Assembly: GCA_013426015.1 (NCBI GenBank)
Contig: CP058998.1
Coordinates: 496,001-560,000 of the forward strand
Direction of reading: 5' to 3'
DNA length: 64,000 nucleotides
Origin: Candidatus Fermentimicrarchaeum limneticum
GTDB taxonomy: Archaea; Micrarchaeota; Micrarchaeia; Burarchaeales; Fermentimicrarchaeaceae
How positions within the stretch are numbered: the first letter of the stretch is position 1; the number at the start of each line of letters is the position of its first letter. A model generated the notes under the pieces. It ran no database searches and was not told the origin of the DNA. It was given only the letters and a program-made list of their open reading frames with translations. Shown one piece after another: positions 16,628-25,073 of this stretch. The position numbers and the translations under genes were made by a program.

Positions 16628-19366
16628 ATGGAATGGCACAGCATAGGTGTGAAGGAAGTTCTTTCTGAGCTGAGGACTTCGGAGGATGGTCTCGGTCAGG
16701 ATGAGGCAGGAAGGAGGCTGGAGGAGTACGGCCCTAATGAACTGAAGGAGATGAAGAGGGAAAGCCCTCTCCAGATGTTCCTCGGGGGGTTCACTGACGC
16801 ATTGATAATAATACTGATAATATCCGCAGTTATCGCTGCTTTGCTGGGAGAGGTTGTCGATGCTTTTGCCATACTCGTCATCGTTGTATTAAACGCAGTT
16901 CTCGGCTTCGTTCAGGAGTACAAGGCTGAGAAGTCGCTGGAAGCGCTGAGGAAGCTTGCAGCCCCGCAGGCAAGGGTGATGCGCGGGGGAGAGGAAGTCC
17001 GTATACCCGCAAGGGAGCTTGTGCCGGGCGATATACTTCTCATTGAGAGCGGGGACAAGCTGTCTGCTGATGCAAGGATAATCCACGCAGTTGATATAAG
17101 GGTTGACGAGAGCTCGCTCACAGGAGAATCGGTGCCTGTAGCAAAGGAAAGCGCTCCTGTGAAAAAGGACGCGCAGGTTAGCGAAAGGAGGAGCATGCTG
17201 TTCATGGGGACTGCTGTTACATACGGAAGGGGGACTGCTGTTGTTACCGACACCGGGATGAACACCCAGATTGGCAAGATTGCCGAGATCATCCAGGTGA
17301 CAGAGGAGGAGATGACCCCCCTGCAGAAGAGGCTGGAGAAGTTCGGAAGGCAGCTTGGGATAGCGATACTCATCATATGCGGGATTGTCTTCGTCAGCGA
17401 GATACTGCAGAGCGCAGATCTGATGGGGCTCATCTCTTCAATGGATATCGCAGGTTTGCTTGGCAGCAAGCATCTCATTGAACTGTTCCTCATCTCGGTT
17501 AGCCTTGCCGTTGCTGCGATTCCGGAGGGGCTTCCTGCCGTCATAACAATCACATTGGCGCTTGGCCTGCAGAAGATGGTGAAGAGGAATTCAATCATAA
17601 GGAAGCTGCATGCTGTCGAGACGCTCGGCTCGACGGGGATAATATGCTCGGACAAGACAGGGACGCTGACAAGGAGCGAGATGACCGTCAGGAAGATTTA
17701 CGTCGACGGCGGGTTCATTGAAGTCACGGGGCAGGGCTACGAGCCCAAAGGCGATTTCATAAGAGACAACCGCAAGGTAGATGTTGGTAAGGAGGGGGGC
17801 CTGTCGCTTCTTCTGAGGATAAATTCGCTGTGCAACAACTCCCATCTGGACGATGGAGGAGGATGGCGCGTTTCCGGCGACCCTACCGAAGGTGCGCTGG
17901 TCGTTGCTGTGGAGAAGGCTGGCATATCCCAGGGAGATTTGAAAAGAAAGTTCCCGAGGATTGAGGAGATCACGTTTGACTCTGAGAGGAAGAGGATGAC
18001 CACAATCCACAAGACAGCTGGGGGGGTGGAAGCATACATGAAGGGGGCGTGCGAGATAGTCCTGGAACTTTGCTCATCTGTGCTTGAGGACGGGAAGGTG
18101 AAGAAGCTAACCCCTCAAAAGAGGAAGGAGATCCTCAGGAGGAATTCGGAGATGGCGGATGACGCCCTACGGGTTCTGGCGTGCGCATACAGGAAGCTTG
18201 GCTCTAAGGATTACTCCCCTGACAAAGTTGAGAGGGACATGATTTTCGTGGGTCTGACCGGCATGATGGACCCGCCAAGGGAGGAGGTTTTTGACGCAGT
18301 GAGAAGATGCGAGAAGGCCGGGATGAGAGTGGTGATGATAACCGGGGACCACAAGATAACGGCGGTTGCAGTTGCGAAGGAATTGGGGATAATGAAGAAG
18401 GATTCCAAGGTCCTTACTGGGGAGGAACTGGACAAACTTGGTGATGAGGGACTGGAGAGGATAGTCGAGCGTGTTGCAGTCTACGCAAGGGTGTCGCCGC
18501 AGCACAAGATAATGATTGTGAAGGCGCTGAAGGCAAAGGGGCACATAGTTGCAATGACAGGTGACGGCGTGAATGACGCGCCTGCCCTGAAGATGGCGGA
18601 CATCGGGATTGCAATGGGAATCACCGGGACAGATGTCTCAAAGGAAGCGAGCGACATGATTCTTGTTGATGACAACTTTGCCTCCATAGTTGCTGCGGTG
18701 GAGGAGGGTAGGGGGATTTTTGACAATATAAAGAAGTTCATAAGGTACCTACTCTCGTGCAATGCTGCTGAAGTCCTGACAGTCTTCTTTGCTCCGCTGC
18801 TGAACCTGCCGATTCCGCTGTCGCCTCCGCAGATTCTGATGATGAATCTGGTCACTGACGGACTGCCGGCGCTTGCGCTGGGGGTTGACCCGACATCGCC
18901 AAACATAATGGACAGGCCGCCTCGCAATCCGAAGGAGGATATAGTGAAGCCCATGTTTCCAACCATCGCGATGGTTGGCCTGCTCATCTGCATTGGGACA
19001 CTCTTCATATTCAGCCAGTACTGCAGGGCGTATTACGTGCCTGGCGATGCGGATTCGCTGAAGCTTCCGATGACAGTCGCATTCACAACAATCGTAATGT
19101 TCGAATTGTTCGTTGCGTTCGCATGCAGAGATGAGAAGGCAACTCTGTTCGAGGTTGGGATATTCTCAAACAAATCATTGCTGCTTGCAGTCGCATCATC
19201 AGCCATACTGCAGCTTGCGATTATTTACCTGCCTCCTCTTCAGGCAATCTTCAAAACGGTACCGCTCTCATTGGATGATTGGGCGATAATACTCATCATA
19301 TCAAGCACGGCATATTTTGAGATGGAACTCGTAAAAGTGCTGCAGAGGGGAGCTAAGAAGTCATAA
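16628..19366 (+). CDS. Ca2+-transporting P-type ATPase (P2A, SERCA-like)
   Basis: A 912-residue P2-type ATPase. Actuator TGES (164-167), PEGLP (299-303), phosphorylated D342 in DKTGTLT, and hinge TGDGVNDAPALK are present. The transport-site residues of SERCA site II are conserved: E300 in helix M4, N and E in SCNAAEVLTV (M5), N and D in NLVTDGLPALALG (M6). This supports Ca2+ rather than Na+/K+ or H+. It pumps Ca2+ out at the expense of ATP. It stands alone, and its stop is one base from the stop of the convergent PGI gene. A TATA-like AATATTAATAAAT lies ~30 bases ahead of the ATG. Confidence 0.9.
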   Translation: MEWHSIGVKEVLSELRTSEDGLGQDEAGRRLEEYGPNELKEMKRESPLQMFLGGFTDALIIILIISAVIAALLGEVVDAFAILVIVVLNAVLGFVQEYKAEKSLEALRKLAAPQARVMRGGEEVRIPARELVPGDILLIESGDKLSADARIIHAVDIRVDESSLTGESVPVAKESAPVKKDAQVSERRSMLFMGTAVTYGRGTAVVTDTGMNTQIGKIAEIIQVTEEEMTPLQKRLEKFGRQLGIAILIICGIVFVSEILQSADLMGLISSMDIAGLLGSKHLIELFLISVSLAVAAIPEGLPAVITITLALGLQKMVKRNSIIRKLHAVETLGSTGIICSDKTGTLTRSEMTVRKIYVDGGFIEVTGQGYEPKGDFIRDNRKVDVGKEGGLSLLLRINSLCNNSHLDDGGGWRVSGDPTEGALVVAVEKAGISQGDLKRKFPRIEEITFDSERKRMTTIHKTAGGVEAYMKGACEIVLELCSSVLEDGKVKKLTPQKRKEILRRNSEMADDALRVLACAYRKLGSKDYSPDKVERDMIFVGLTGMMDPPREEVFDAVRRCEKAGMRVVMITGDHKITAVAVAKELGIMKKDSKVLTGEELDKLGDEGLERIVERVAVYARVSPQHKIMIVKALKAKGHIVAMTGDGVNDAPALKMADIGIAMGITGTDVSKEASDMILVDDNFASIVAAVEEGRGIFDNIKKFIRYLLSCNAAEVLTVFFAPLLNLPIPLSPPQILMMNLVTDGLPALALGVDPTSPNIMDRPPRNPKEDIVKPMFPTIAMVGLLICIGTLFIFSQYCRAYYVPGDADSLKLPMTVAFTTIVMFELFVAFACRDEKATLFEVGIFSNKSLLLAVASSAILQLAIIYLPPLQAIFKTVPLSLDDWAIILIISSTAYFEMELVKVLQRGAKKS

Positions 19367-19367
19367 G

Positions 19368-20069
19368 TCATTTTCCAAGCAGCTTCTTCACTTCATCAGG
19401 AGTCTCAAAGAACAGGTCAAGGGTCCTGCCGCTGCCCGCTTCGGACAGCTCAAACTCAACATCCTTGAATTTCGGGTTCTTGGGATATTCGTATTTGCCA
19501 CCCTTCAGGAAGACTGCATAAGGCATTCCTTTTCCTTTCACTGCGTTGTAGTCGTGCCCAGCCTCCCTTGGGACAAGCCCTGCGACAACGGCACCTTTCC
19601 TGCCGCAGTATAACCTATGTATTGAAGTCGGGGAGATCAGGACCTCCTCTCCCTCCTCCATGTGTATCATGGTGGTCTTCTGCCTGCCCTCCTCGTATGA
19701 AACAAGGAAAGCCTCTCCTGCAAGAAGTGTGTAGATTTCTGAATATCCTTTCTCATGCCTGTGGCCGTAGGTGAAGAAAAGCTCGCCAGAATCGGAGGCT
19801 GAGATAACGCCGTGGTTGAGGACGGTAATGTCGCAGTTCACTCCGGTCTTTTCAGAAATCTCCTTTATTCTCGGGATGGTCTTCCAGAGGTTGTAAACGT
19901 CGTAGATGATGACGTCCCCTTCCTTCCTGAGGAGTTCCCTTGCGTCCTTAAGGCTGAACACGACGTCGTCGTCTATGAGCCTGCTGAGGCTCCTCCTCCA
20001 GCCGGATGCATTCTCGTAATCGATGGTGTAGTTCTTTCCTTCCTCACTTATCTTGATTCCTAAATCCAT
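19368..20069 (-). CDS. pgiA: Cupin-type glucose-6-phosphate isomerase (archaeal PGI)
   Basis: A 233-residue metal-dependent cupin that interconverts glucose-6-phosphate and fructose-6-phosphate. Metal ligands fit Pyrococcus furiosus cPGI: H103, H105 and E111 in GHRHEKGYSEIY, H151 in SPTSIHRLY; the GHxH-to-E spacing is one residue shorter than in Pyrococcus. REAGHDYNAVKGKGMP and a late NPKFKD match the C-terminal blocks of the family. The N-terminal ~40 residues are also typical. With the FBP aldolase/phosphatase at 22295 it supports gluconeogenesis. Confidence 0.85.
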   Translation of the reverse strand: MDLGIKISEEGKNYTIDYENASGWRRSLSRLIDDDVVFSLKDARELLRKEGDVIIYDVYNLWKTIPRIKEISEKTGVNCDITVLNHGVISASDSGELFFTYGHRHEKGYSEIYTLLAGEAFLVSYEEGRQKTTMIHMEEGEEVLISPTSIHRLYCGRKGAVVAGLVPREAGHDYNAVKGKGMPYAVFLKGGKYEYPKNPKFKDVEFELSEAGSGRTLDLFFETPDEVKKLLGK

Positions 20070-20117
20070 GGAAGTAGATTGGATAGAGGAGAATATAAAT
20101 ATTATTTCTTTTCTGCC

Positions 20118-20888
20118 TCACTCTATTATCCTCTTGAAGTTTAGAGAGGCTATGGAGATGAGCACCGCGTCAAAGATGAGAATGATGACTATGTCAAGAG
20201 GCAGCTGCGAGATGTTCCCGGTGATGAGCAGCCCTCTCAGAGCGTCAACTATGTACGTCATGGGGTTTACGCTGGCAAAGAGCTGGAGAAGAGGAGGCAT
20301 TGAGTTCACAGGGTAGAGCGCATTGCTCCCGAAGAACATTGGCAGTATTATGACCTGCCCCAGCCCCATGAACCTCTCCCTTGTCTTCAGAATAGATGCA
20401 ATGAGGATGGAGAGGGATGCGAAGCCGCTTGATGCAAAAAATACAAGGATGAGGGCAGAGATGAGGTAGAGCGGATTCGGGAATATCTTAACTCCCATAA
20501 GCACCGCGAACGGGATGATGAAAACTGCCTGAAAGAGCGCCCTTGTACCGGCTGCCATTGACCTTCCTGCAACTATGGCAAAGTCAGGGGAAGGGGATGC
20601 AACCAGCTTTTTCAGTATGCCCGACTCCCTCTCCCATATTATGACAAGCCCGAAGAATATTGCCACTGTGGTTGTCGACTGGGCAAGCACTCCGGGCATG
20701 ATGTAATCCGTGTAAGGAATATTGCCAGTAGGTATGCTGTGGAACGAGCCTACGATTGGACCGAAGACGAGCAGCCAGAGAAGCGGCTGCACTGCCCGTA
20801 GGTATAGCTCAGTCCTATCGTGCATTATCCTCCTTATCTCAAGCTCGATCATTGAGAGTATCACTCTTAGGTACTCGTTCAGCTTCAT
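20118..20888 (-). CDS. ABC-2 type transporter permease (DrrB-like)
   Basis: A 256-residue, six-helix ABC-2 permease. PLLWLLVFGPIVGSFHSIP opens it, YTDYIMPGVLAQS is the conserved YxxxxxPG loop, and GSNALYPVNSMPPLLQLF with NPMTYIVDALRG is the C-terminal ABC-2 signature. It works with the ATPase whose last bases overlap its start (ATGA, 20885-20888). Probable drug, lipid or polysaccharide export; substrate not deducible. It closely resembles, in organisation, the pair at 39285-41002. Confidence 0.88.
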   Translation of the reverse strand: MKLNEYLRVILSMIELEIRRIMHDRTELYLRAVQPLLWLLVFGPIVGSFHSIPTGNIPYTDYIMPGVLAQSTTTVAIFFGLVIIWERESGILKKLVASPSPDFAIVAGRSMAAGTRALFQAVFIIPFAVLMGVKIFPNPLYLISALILVFFASSGFASLSILIASILKTRERFMGLGQVIILPMFFGSNALYPVNSMPPLLQLFASVNPMTYIVDALRGLLITGNISQLPLDIVIILIFDAVLISIASLNFKRIIE

Positions 20889-21883
20889 CCCCTCCTTATG
20901 CGCTCCCTAATCCTCTTGAGCTCGGAAAGTCTCCCCGTGTCCTGTGCAGATCCCTTAGTGCCCGCATATCTCAGGAACGCGTCGTCAATGCTGGGCTTGT
21001 GCGTTGCAATTCTTTTTATCACAACCTTGTCAGAAAGGAGAGATTTCACAATTGCTCCTAGAGATTCCTCGCTGCTCCTTGTTGATATTTCCAGGGTATT
21101 CCCCTTCGATTCCACACAGCTGACATCCCTCAGCTTCCTGAGGTGGGATGCTGCACTCCTGCTAACCTCAGAGCTGCTTTCTACAGTCACAAGGTCGCTG
21201 CTCACCGAGCGCTTCAATTCATCAGGTGATGCAACCTTGATGAGCTTACCCCTGTTTATTATCCCAATTTCATCAGCATACAATTCAGCCTCATCCATAT
21301 AATGGGTGCTGAAGAACACATTGGTGCCGCTCTCCCTGTTCAACGCCTTCAGCTTTTCCCAGATTGTCTTCCTTGTGGCAGGGTCCAGCCCAATTGTCGG
21401 CTCGTCAAGGAAGAGTATTTTCGGCTTTATCATCACTGCACAAGCGAGCTCCAGCTTTCTTATCATACCACCTGAAAATGTGCTGACAAGCCGATTTGCC
21501 GCCTCAGTGAGGTCCATCAGCTGCAGGGAGTCGCGTATGGCATTCTTCCTTTCCTCTGCAGAAAGCCCGTATATTTTTGAGTATATCAGAAGATTCTCAT
21601 ACCCGCTGATGTCCGTCCACACGCTCATCTCCTGTGGCACATAGCTGATTAGCTCGCGCAGCTCCTCTCCCTGCGTCACGACATTCCTGCCCAGCACGAA
21701 AGCCTCACCCGAGGTTGGCTCAAACTGAGTTGTGAGAATGCGCAACAGCGTGGTCTTCCCAGCACCGTTAGGCCCCAGGAGCGCGAAGAGCTTGCCCTCC
21801 TCAACCTTCAGGTTTACTTTGTCAAGGGCAAGCAGAGTACCGTATTTTTTCGATACATTGTGAACACTAATGGCAAAATCCAT
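20885..21883 (-). CDS. ABC transporter ATPase (DrrA-like, drug-exporter type)
   Basis: A 332-residue ATPase. Walker A GPNGAGKTTLL, Q-loop ISYVPQEMSVW, signature FSGGMIRKLE, Walker B ILFLDEPTIGLD and H-loop STHYMDEAE are in order; the ~90-residue C-terminal extension is typical of DrrA-like exporters. The start is ATG 21883, with a divergent small gene at 22003 beyond. First gene of a two-gene exporter operon. Confidence 0.92.
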   Translation of the reverse strand: MDFAISVHNVSKKYGTLLALDKVNLKVEEGKLFALLGPNGAGKTTLLRILTTQFEPTSGEAFVLGRNVVTQGEELRELISYVPQEMSVWTDISGYENLLIYSKIYGLSAEERKNAIRDSLQLMDLTEAANRLVSTFSGGMIRKLELACAVMIKPKILFLDEPTIGLDPATRKTIWEKLKALNRESGTNVFFSTHYMDEAELYADEIGIINRGKLIKVASPDELKRSVSSDLVTVESSSEVSRSAASHLRKLRDVSCVESKGNTLEISTRSSEESLGAIVKSLLSDKVVIKRIATHKPSIDDAFLRYAGTKGSAQDTGRLSELKRIRERIRRG

Positions 21884-22002
21884 AAAAAATCATTATGGTG
21901 GCATTAGTTTAAATTGCTTTTTACCTCGCTAGCGCATCCTCAGCTGATAATCTGCAGAGATACAAAATAAGGATTATATATATTGAAATCCGTAATATTT
22001 TC

Positions 22003-22146
22003 ATGTTTGTTAGGAAAGAGCAGCCTCTCAGGGAAGAGATGGTTGAGCTGTATTGCGAATCCTGGAGGAAGGCGAAGGAATCACTTGACAGGCTCGGGAT
22101 TGACTCAAAATTTCTTGAGAAATTGAACTCATTGAATTTCATTTAA
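22003..22146 (+). CDS. Small hypothetical protein, 47 residues
   Basis: I do not recognise it. MFVRKEQPLREEMVELY leads into a predicted amphipathic helix and a C-terminal LNSLNFI. Supported by a clean TATA box (TTATATATA, ~21974-21982) about 26 bases ahead of the ATG, which fits a leaderless message, and by charged, codon-like composition. It lies between a divergent ABC operon and tRNA-Ile, ending eight bases before the tRNA's 3' end on the opposite strand. Confidence 0.6.
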   Translation: MFVRKEQPLREEMVELYCESWRKAKESLDRLGIDSKFLEKLNSLNFI

Positions 22147-22153
22147 AAAAGTA

Positions 22154-22228
22154 TGGGCCCGGTGCGATTTGAACGCACGACCCCCCGGTTATCAGCCGAG
22201 TGCTCCGACCAAACTAAGCTACGGGCCC
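22154..22228 (-). tRNA. tRNA-Ile (anticodon GAT)
   Basis: A complete cloverleaf on the minus strand: acceptor stem GGGCCCG/CGGGCCC, D arm, anticodon stem CTCGG/CCGGG with loop CTGATAA (anticodon GAT, reads AUC/AUU), five-base variable loop, T arm GTGCG/CGCAC with loop TTCAAAT. Discriminator base A, right for isoleucine. CCA is not encoded and no intron is present. A TATA box at 22251-22260 lies upstream. Confidence 0.97.
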
Positions 22229-22250
22229 TTCAGGAAATATTCTACATCAA

Positions 22251-22260
22251 TATATTTAAA
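22251..22260. promoter_or_regulatory. Symmetrical TATA box shared by tRNA-Ile and the FBP aldolase gene
   Basis: TATATTTAAA with the adjoining T gives an ATTTAAAT palindrome. It is placed to serve tRNA-Ile leftward (about 25-30 bases from the tRNA 5' end) and the FBP aldolase/phosphatase gene rightward (about 38 bases from its start). Confidence 0.5.
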
Positions 22261-22294
22261 TGCCTTGAGTTATCATACCTAATTGGTGGTATTT

Positions 22295-23410
22295 ATGGTG
22301 GGAAAAACAACTTTCAGTTTAATAAAAGCTGATATCGGGAGCTATGCGGGCCACTCCATGGTGCATGAGGACACTCTCAAAGTGGCGGAGAGGAAGCTGG
22401 AGAAGGCGAAGAAGTCCGGCTTGCTGATTGACTTCAGGGTGACTCACTGCGGTGATGACACCGAACTGATAATGACTCACAAGCACGGAGTGGACAGCCC
22501 AAAGGTGCACAAGCTTGCATGGGATACATTTGTGGAATGCACAGCCCTTGCAAAGAAAATGCACCTCTACGGGGCAGGGCAGGATCTGCTGAAAGATGCT
22601 TTCTCAGGAAATGTAAAAGGCATGGGCCCTGGCAGTGCGGAGATGGAATTCACCGAGAGGAAGGCTGAGCCAGTGCTTGCATTCATGATGGACAAGACAG
22701 AGCCGGGTGCATTCAATTTACCAATATACAAAATATTTGCAGACCCATTCAACACACCTGGTTTGGTGATAGACCCCTCTCTTCATGGTGGTTTCATTTT
22801 TGAGATTTGGGATATAATGGAGCACAAGAAGGTGTTGATGGAATCACCTGAGGAGATGTATGACATTCTTGCTCTGATTGGAGCGAAGGGAAGGTATGTG
22901 ATAAAAAGGGTCTTCCCGAAGCCTGGGGGAAAGCTGCCTGCGAATGAGCCGGTTGCGTGCATAAGCACTGACAAGCTGTACCAGATTGCCGGGGAATATG
23001 TGGGGAAGGACGACCCCTGCGGAGTTGTCAGAGCACAGTCAGGCTTGCCTGCGGTTGGGGAGGTATTGGAGGGATTCAGCTTCCCGCATCTAGTTTCAGG
23101 CTGGATGAGAGGCTCCCACAATGGACCACTCATGCCCGTGGGAGTTAAGGATGCCAAGTGCACAAGGTTTGATGGTCCTCCAAGGCTTATTGGGCTGGGG
23201 TTCCAGCTTGCAGACGGGGAGCTTGTAGGTCCGAACGACATGTTCGACGACCCTGTGTATGACTACAACAGGTGGAGGGCTGCAGAGATTGCGGATTACA
23301 TGAGGAGGCACGGCCCTTTCGAGCCGCACAGGCTTCCGCGCGAGGAGATGGAGTACACAACTCTGCCAAATGTGCTGAAGAAGCTTGAGGGAAGGTTCAG
23401 CAAGCTCTAA
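22295..23410 (+). CDS. fbp: Fructose-1,6-bisphosphate aldolase/phosphatase
   Basis: A 371-residue bifunctional archaeal enzyme (class V FBPase) that condenses DHAP and glyceraldehyde-3-phosphate and dephosphorylates the product to fructose-6-phosphate, making gluconeogenesis one-way. Visible: TTFSLIKADIGSYAGH at the N-terminus, GDDTELIMTH and TEPGAFNLP metal loops, DPFNTPGLVIDP, and the Schiff-base site EYVGKDDP with Y235 and K238 (Y229/K232 in Sulfolobus). DYMRRHGPFEPHRLP and EMEYTTLP close the chain. Start ATG 22295 follows GGTGGT; a TTG at 22283 would precede that site. Monocistronic. Confidence 0.95.
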   Translation: MVGKTTFSLIKADIGSYAGHSMVHEDTLKVAERKLEKAKKSGLLIDFRVTHCGDDTELIMTHKHGVDSPKVHKLAWDTFVECTALAKKMHLYGAGQDLLKDAFSGNVKGMGPGSAEMEFTERKAEPVLAFMMDKTEPGAFNLPIYKIFADPFNTPGLVIDPSLHGGFIFEIWDIMEHKKVLMESPEEMYDILALIGAKGRYVIKRVFPKPGGKLPANEPVACISTDKLYQIAGEYVGKDDPCGVVRAQSGLPAVGEVLEGFSFPHLVSGWMRGSHNGPLMPVGVKDAKCTRFDGPPRLIGLGFQLADGELVGPNDMFDDPVYDYNRWRAAEIADYMRRHGPFEPHRLPREEMEYTTLPNVLKKLEGRFSKL

Positions 23411-23412
23411 AG

Positions 23413-24288
23413 TTACAGCCGGAGTTCAAGCCTGAACAAGCTGATGGACAGCAGGGATGCTATCAGGACTATGTCGAATATTATGTTCCCTCCCACGGAG
23501 TGGAAGACCTGCAGCGCGAGCGAGATGCCTGAGTAGTACCAGATGAGCAGCACTACCAGTATCCTTACCACGTTCAGGAGCCATCCTCCAATCACCCATG
23601 TTATCAACCATGCCAGCTTGTTTTTTGTCTCTCCTCCTGCAACATAGGCGAACGGCAGGAGGAAGCAGAAGAGCGCAATCATTGCACCGAGCGGGACGCA
23701 TTCCGGCACCACTTCCAGCGATATCTTTGAGCCCGAGTAGAAGATGTTGCCGTCCCTTTCTATCGGGAGCCCGCTCAGCATTATTGGGATGGAAACAATG
23801 TCGCTTGTGAAATTTGTGATGCCCAGCTGCGTGGACACGAGCGGCTGGAACAGCGGGGTCCAGAGGAGGAATAGGTACAGGACCGGGAAGAGAAGTTTCT
23901 CCAGGGTTGCGATGCTGAAGAAAAGCAGGATGCCGCCCGCGACGAACAACGGCAGGGACAGCACATCCAGCCCGGAGTAGGGATGGAGGTTCGATGTGAA
24001 TAGCATTATCGCTGCGAGAATGAGGAAGGGAAGGGCAAAAAGGAGTTTCGTGGCATCCTTCCCAACCTTCAGGTCGTTCCTGTAGAAGAATATCAGCGTG
24101 ATGAGGAACATTGGTGGTATTATCGCCCTGTATGAGTAAGGATCGGCGTCATCTATGTAAAGCTTCAGGCTGGAGAAAGTCCGTGAGTACACGGATAGGG
24201 TGAATATCACTAGAAGCAGCAGGGAGATTACAGCAAACTTCCATTCTGCATGAGGCTTTTTCACTTTTCTCACGGGTTTTTTCTTCAT
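23413..24288 (-). CDS. Archaeosortase/exosortase family membrane protein
   Basis: A ~291-residue membrane protein with about eight helices. The exosortase/archaeosortase catalytic set is present: the cysteine in VVPECVPLGAMIA (C198), arginine in LLNVVRILV (R243) and histidine in VFHSVGGNIIFD (H264), numbered from ATG 24291. Archaeosortases cleave C-terminal sorting signals and transfer surface proteins to membrane lipid. The subfamily, and thus the signal it reads, is not clear to me. Of two adjacent ATGs the second (24288) has better spacing to GGGGTGG. It is three bases from the convergent FBP aldolase stop. Confidence 0.78.
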   Translation of the reverse strand: MKKKPVRKVKKPHAEWKFAVISLLLLVIFTLSVYSRTFSSLKLYIDDADPYSYRAIIPPMFLITLIFFYRNDLKVGKDATKLLFALPFLILAAIMLFTSNLHPYSGLDVLSLPLFVAGGILLFFSIATLEKLLFPVLYLFLLWTPLFQPLVSTQLGITNFTSDIVSIPIMLSGLPIERDGNIFYSGSKISLEVVPECVPLGAMIALFCFLLPFAYVAGGETKNKLAWLITWVIGGWLLNVVRILVVLLIWYYSGISLALQVFHSVGGNIIFDIVLIASLLSISLFRLELRL

Positions 24289-24306
24289 CATACCACCCCC
24301 TAAGTT

Positions 24307-24576
24307 TCAACCGCATTTATTCCTGCCTGCAAGAAACTGGAACGTGATGCCTACCGCAAGCAGGATTACGCCAACTAGGATGAACAGCCAGCTGTTTTTT
24401 GCGAGAAGTATTGAGATGGCTCCCAGCACGGTTAGGAATAATGCGATTGACGGATTCGCAGCAACTATGCAGGGTATGCACATCATGCCGAACATTGCGA
24501 ACATTCCTGATACCACACCAATCAATACAAAACGCAGGTCCAGCTCTGTCTTCTTTTTCTCCTTCCTCCTTGCCAT
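24307..24576 (-). CDS. Small membrane protein, three predicted helices
   Basis: Not recognised. About 89 residues: a basic N-terminus (MARRKEKKKTELDLR), then three hydrophobic segments, the first with GMMCIPCIVA, and a short basic C-terminus (AGRNKCG). ATG 24576 is favoured over 24612 because a TTAATATA box lies about 26-30 bases ahead of it. It is immediately upstream of the archaeosortase gene on the same strand, so they may share a transcript and it could be an accessory subunit. Confidence 0.6.
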   Translation of the reverse strand: MARRKEKKKTELDLRFVLIGVVSGMFAMFGMMCIPCIVAANPSIALFLTVLGAISILLAKNSWLFILVGVILLAVGITFQFLAGRNKCG

Positions 24577-24627
24577 GTTTGTATAAGTGAAGGAGGATAT
24601 ATTAATATTCATTGTAGAAAACTACTC

Positions 24628-25041
24628 ATGAAGGAGATAACGATATTCGCAAAGGACAGGGTAGGTTTGCTGGCGGACATAACCGAGATGATGGGGAGGA
24701 ACGGGATAAACATAGAGTTCCTTTCGGGCGAGGCGGTTGCAGGCATTGCCGTGCTGCACATGACGTTCTCCAACGAGCTTGCAGCAGTATCCCTGCTTGA
24801 AAGGGAGGGTTTCACGGTCATCAGTTCCGAGATAATGGTGCTTAGGATTCCGAACAAGCCGGGGGAGGTAGGCAGGATAAGCAGAACGCTTTCTAAGGAG
24901 GGGATAAACATCCAGAACATCTACTTCATGGGTGAAAAAGCGAAGCATGGGTTCTTTGCAGTGAAGGTTGACAGGCATGACGATGCAAAGGAGATTCTTA
25001 AAAAATACATTTCAAAAAGAAATATAGCCGGCGTGGGGTAA
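24628..25041 (+). CDS. Tandem ACT-domain protein
   Basis: 137 residues made of two ACT domains: KEITIFAKDRVGLLADITEM (1-20) and VLRIPNKPGEVGRISRTL (~72-89). Each has the G-hinge (DRVGLL, NKPGEV) where ACT domains bind amino acids. Stand-alone double-ACT proteins are thought to be small-molecule sensors or regulators of amino-acid enzymes; the ligand is unknown. It is divergent from the small membrane protein and 32 bases ahead of the KaiC-like ATPase gene, possibly in the same unit. Confidence 0.8.
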   Translation: MKEITIFAKDRVGLLADITEMMGRNGINIEFLSGEAVAGIAVLHMTFSNELAAVSLLEREGFTVISSEIMVLRIPNKPGEVGRISRTLSKEGINIQNIYFMGEKAKHGFFAVKVDRHDDAKEILKKYISKRNIAGVG

Positions 25042-25073
25042 GGTTAATAAGGAAGTTCGCCAAAGGTAATTGC

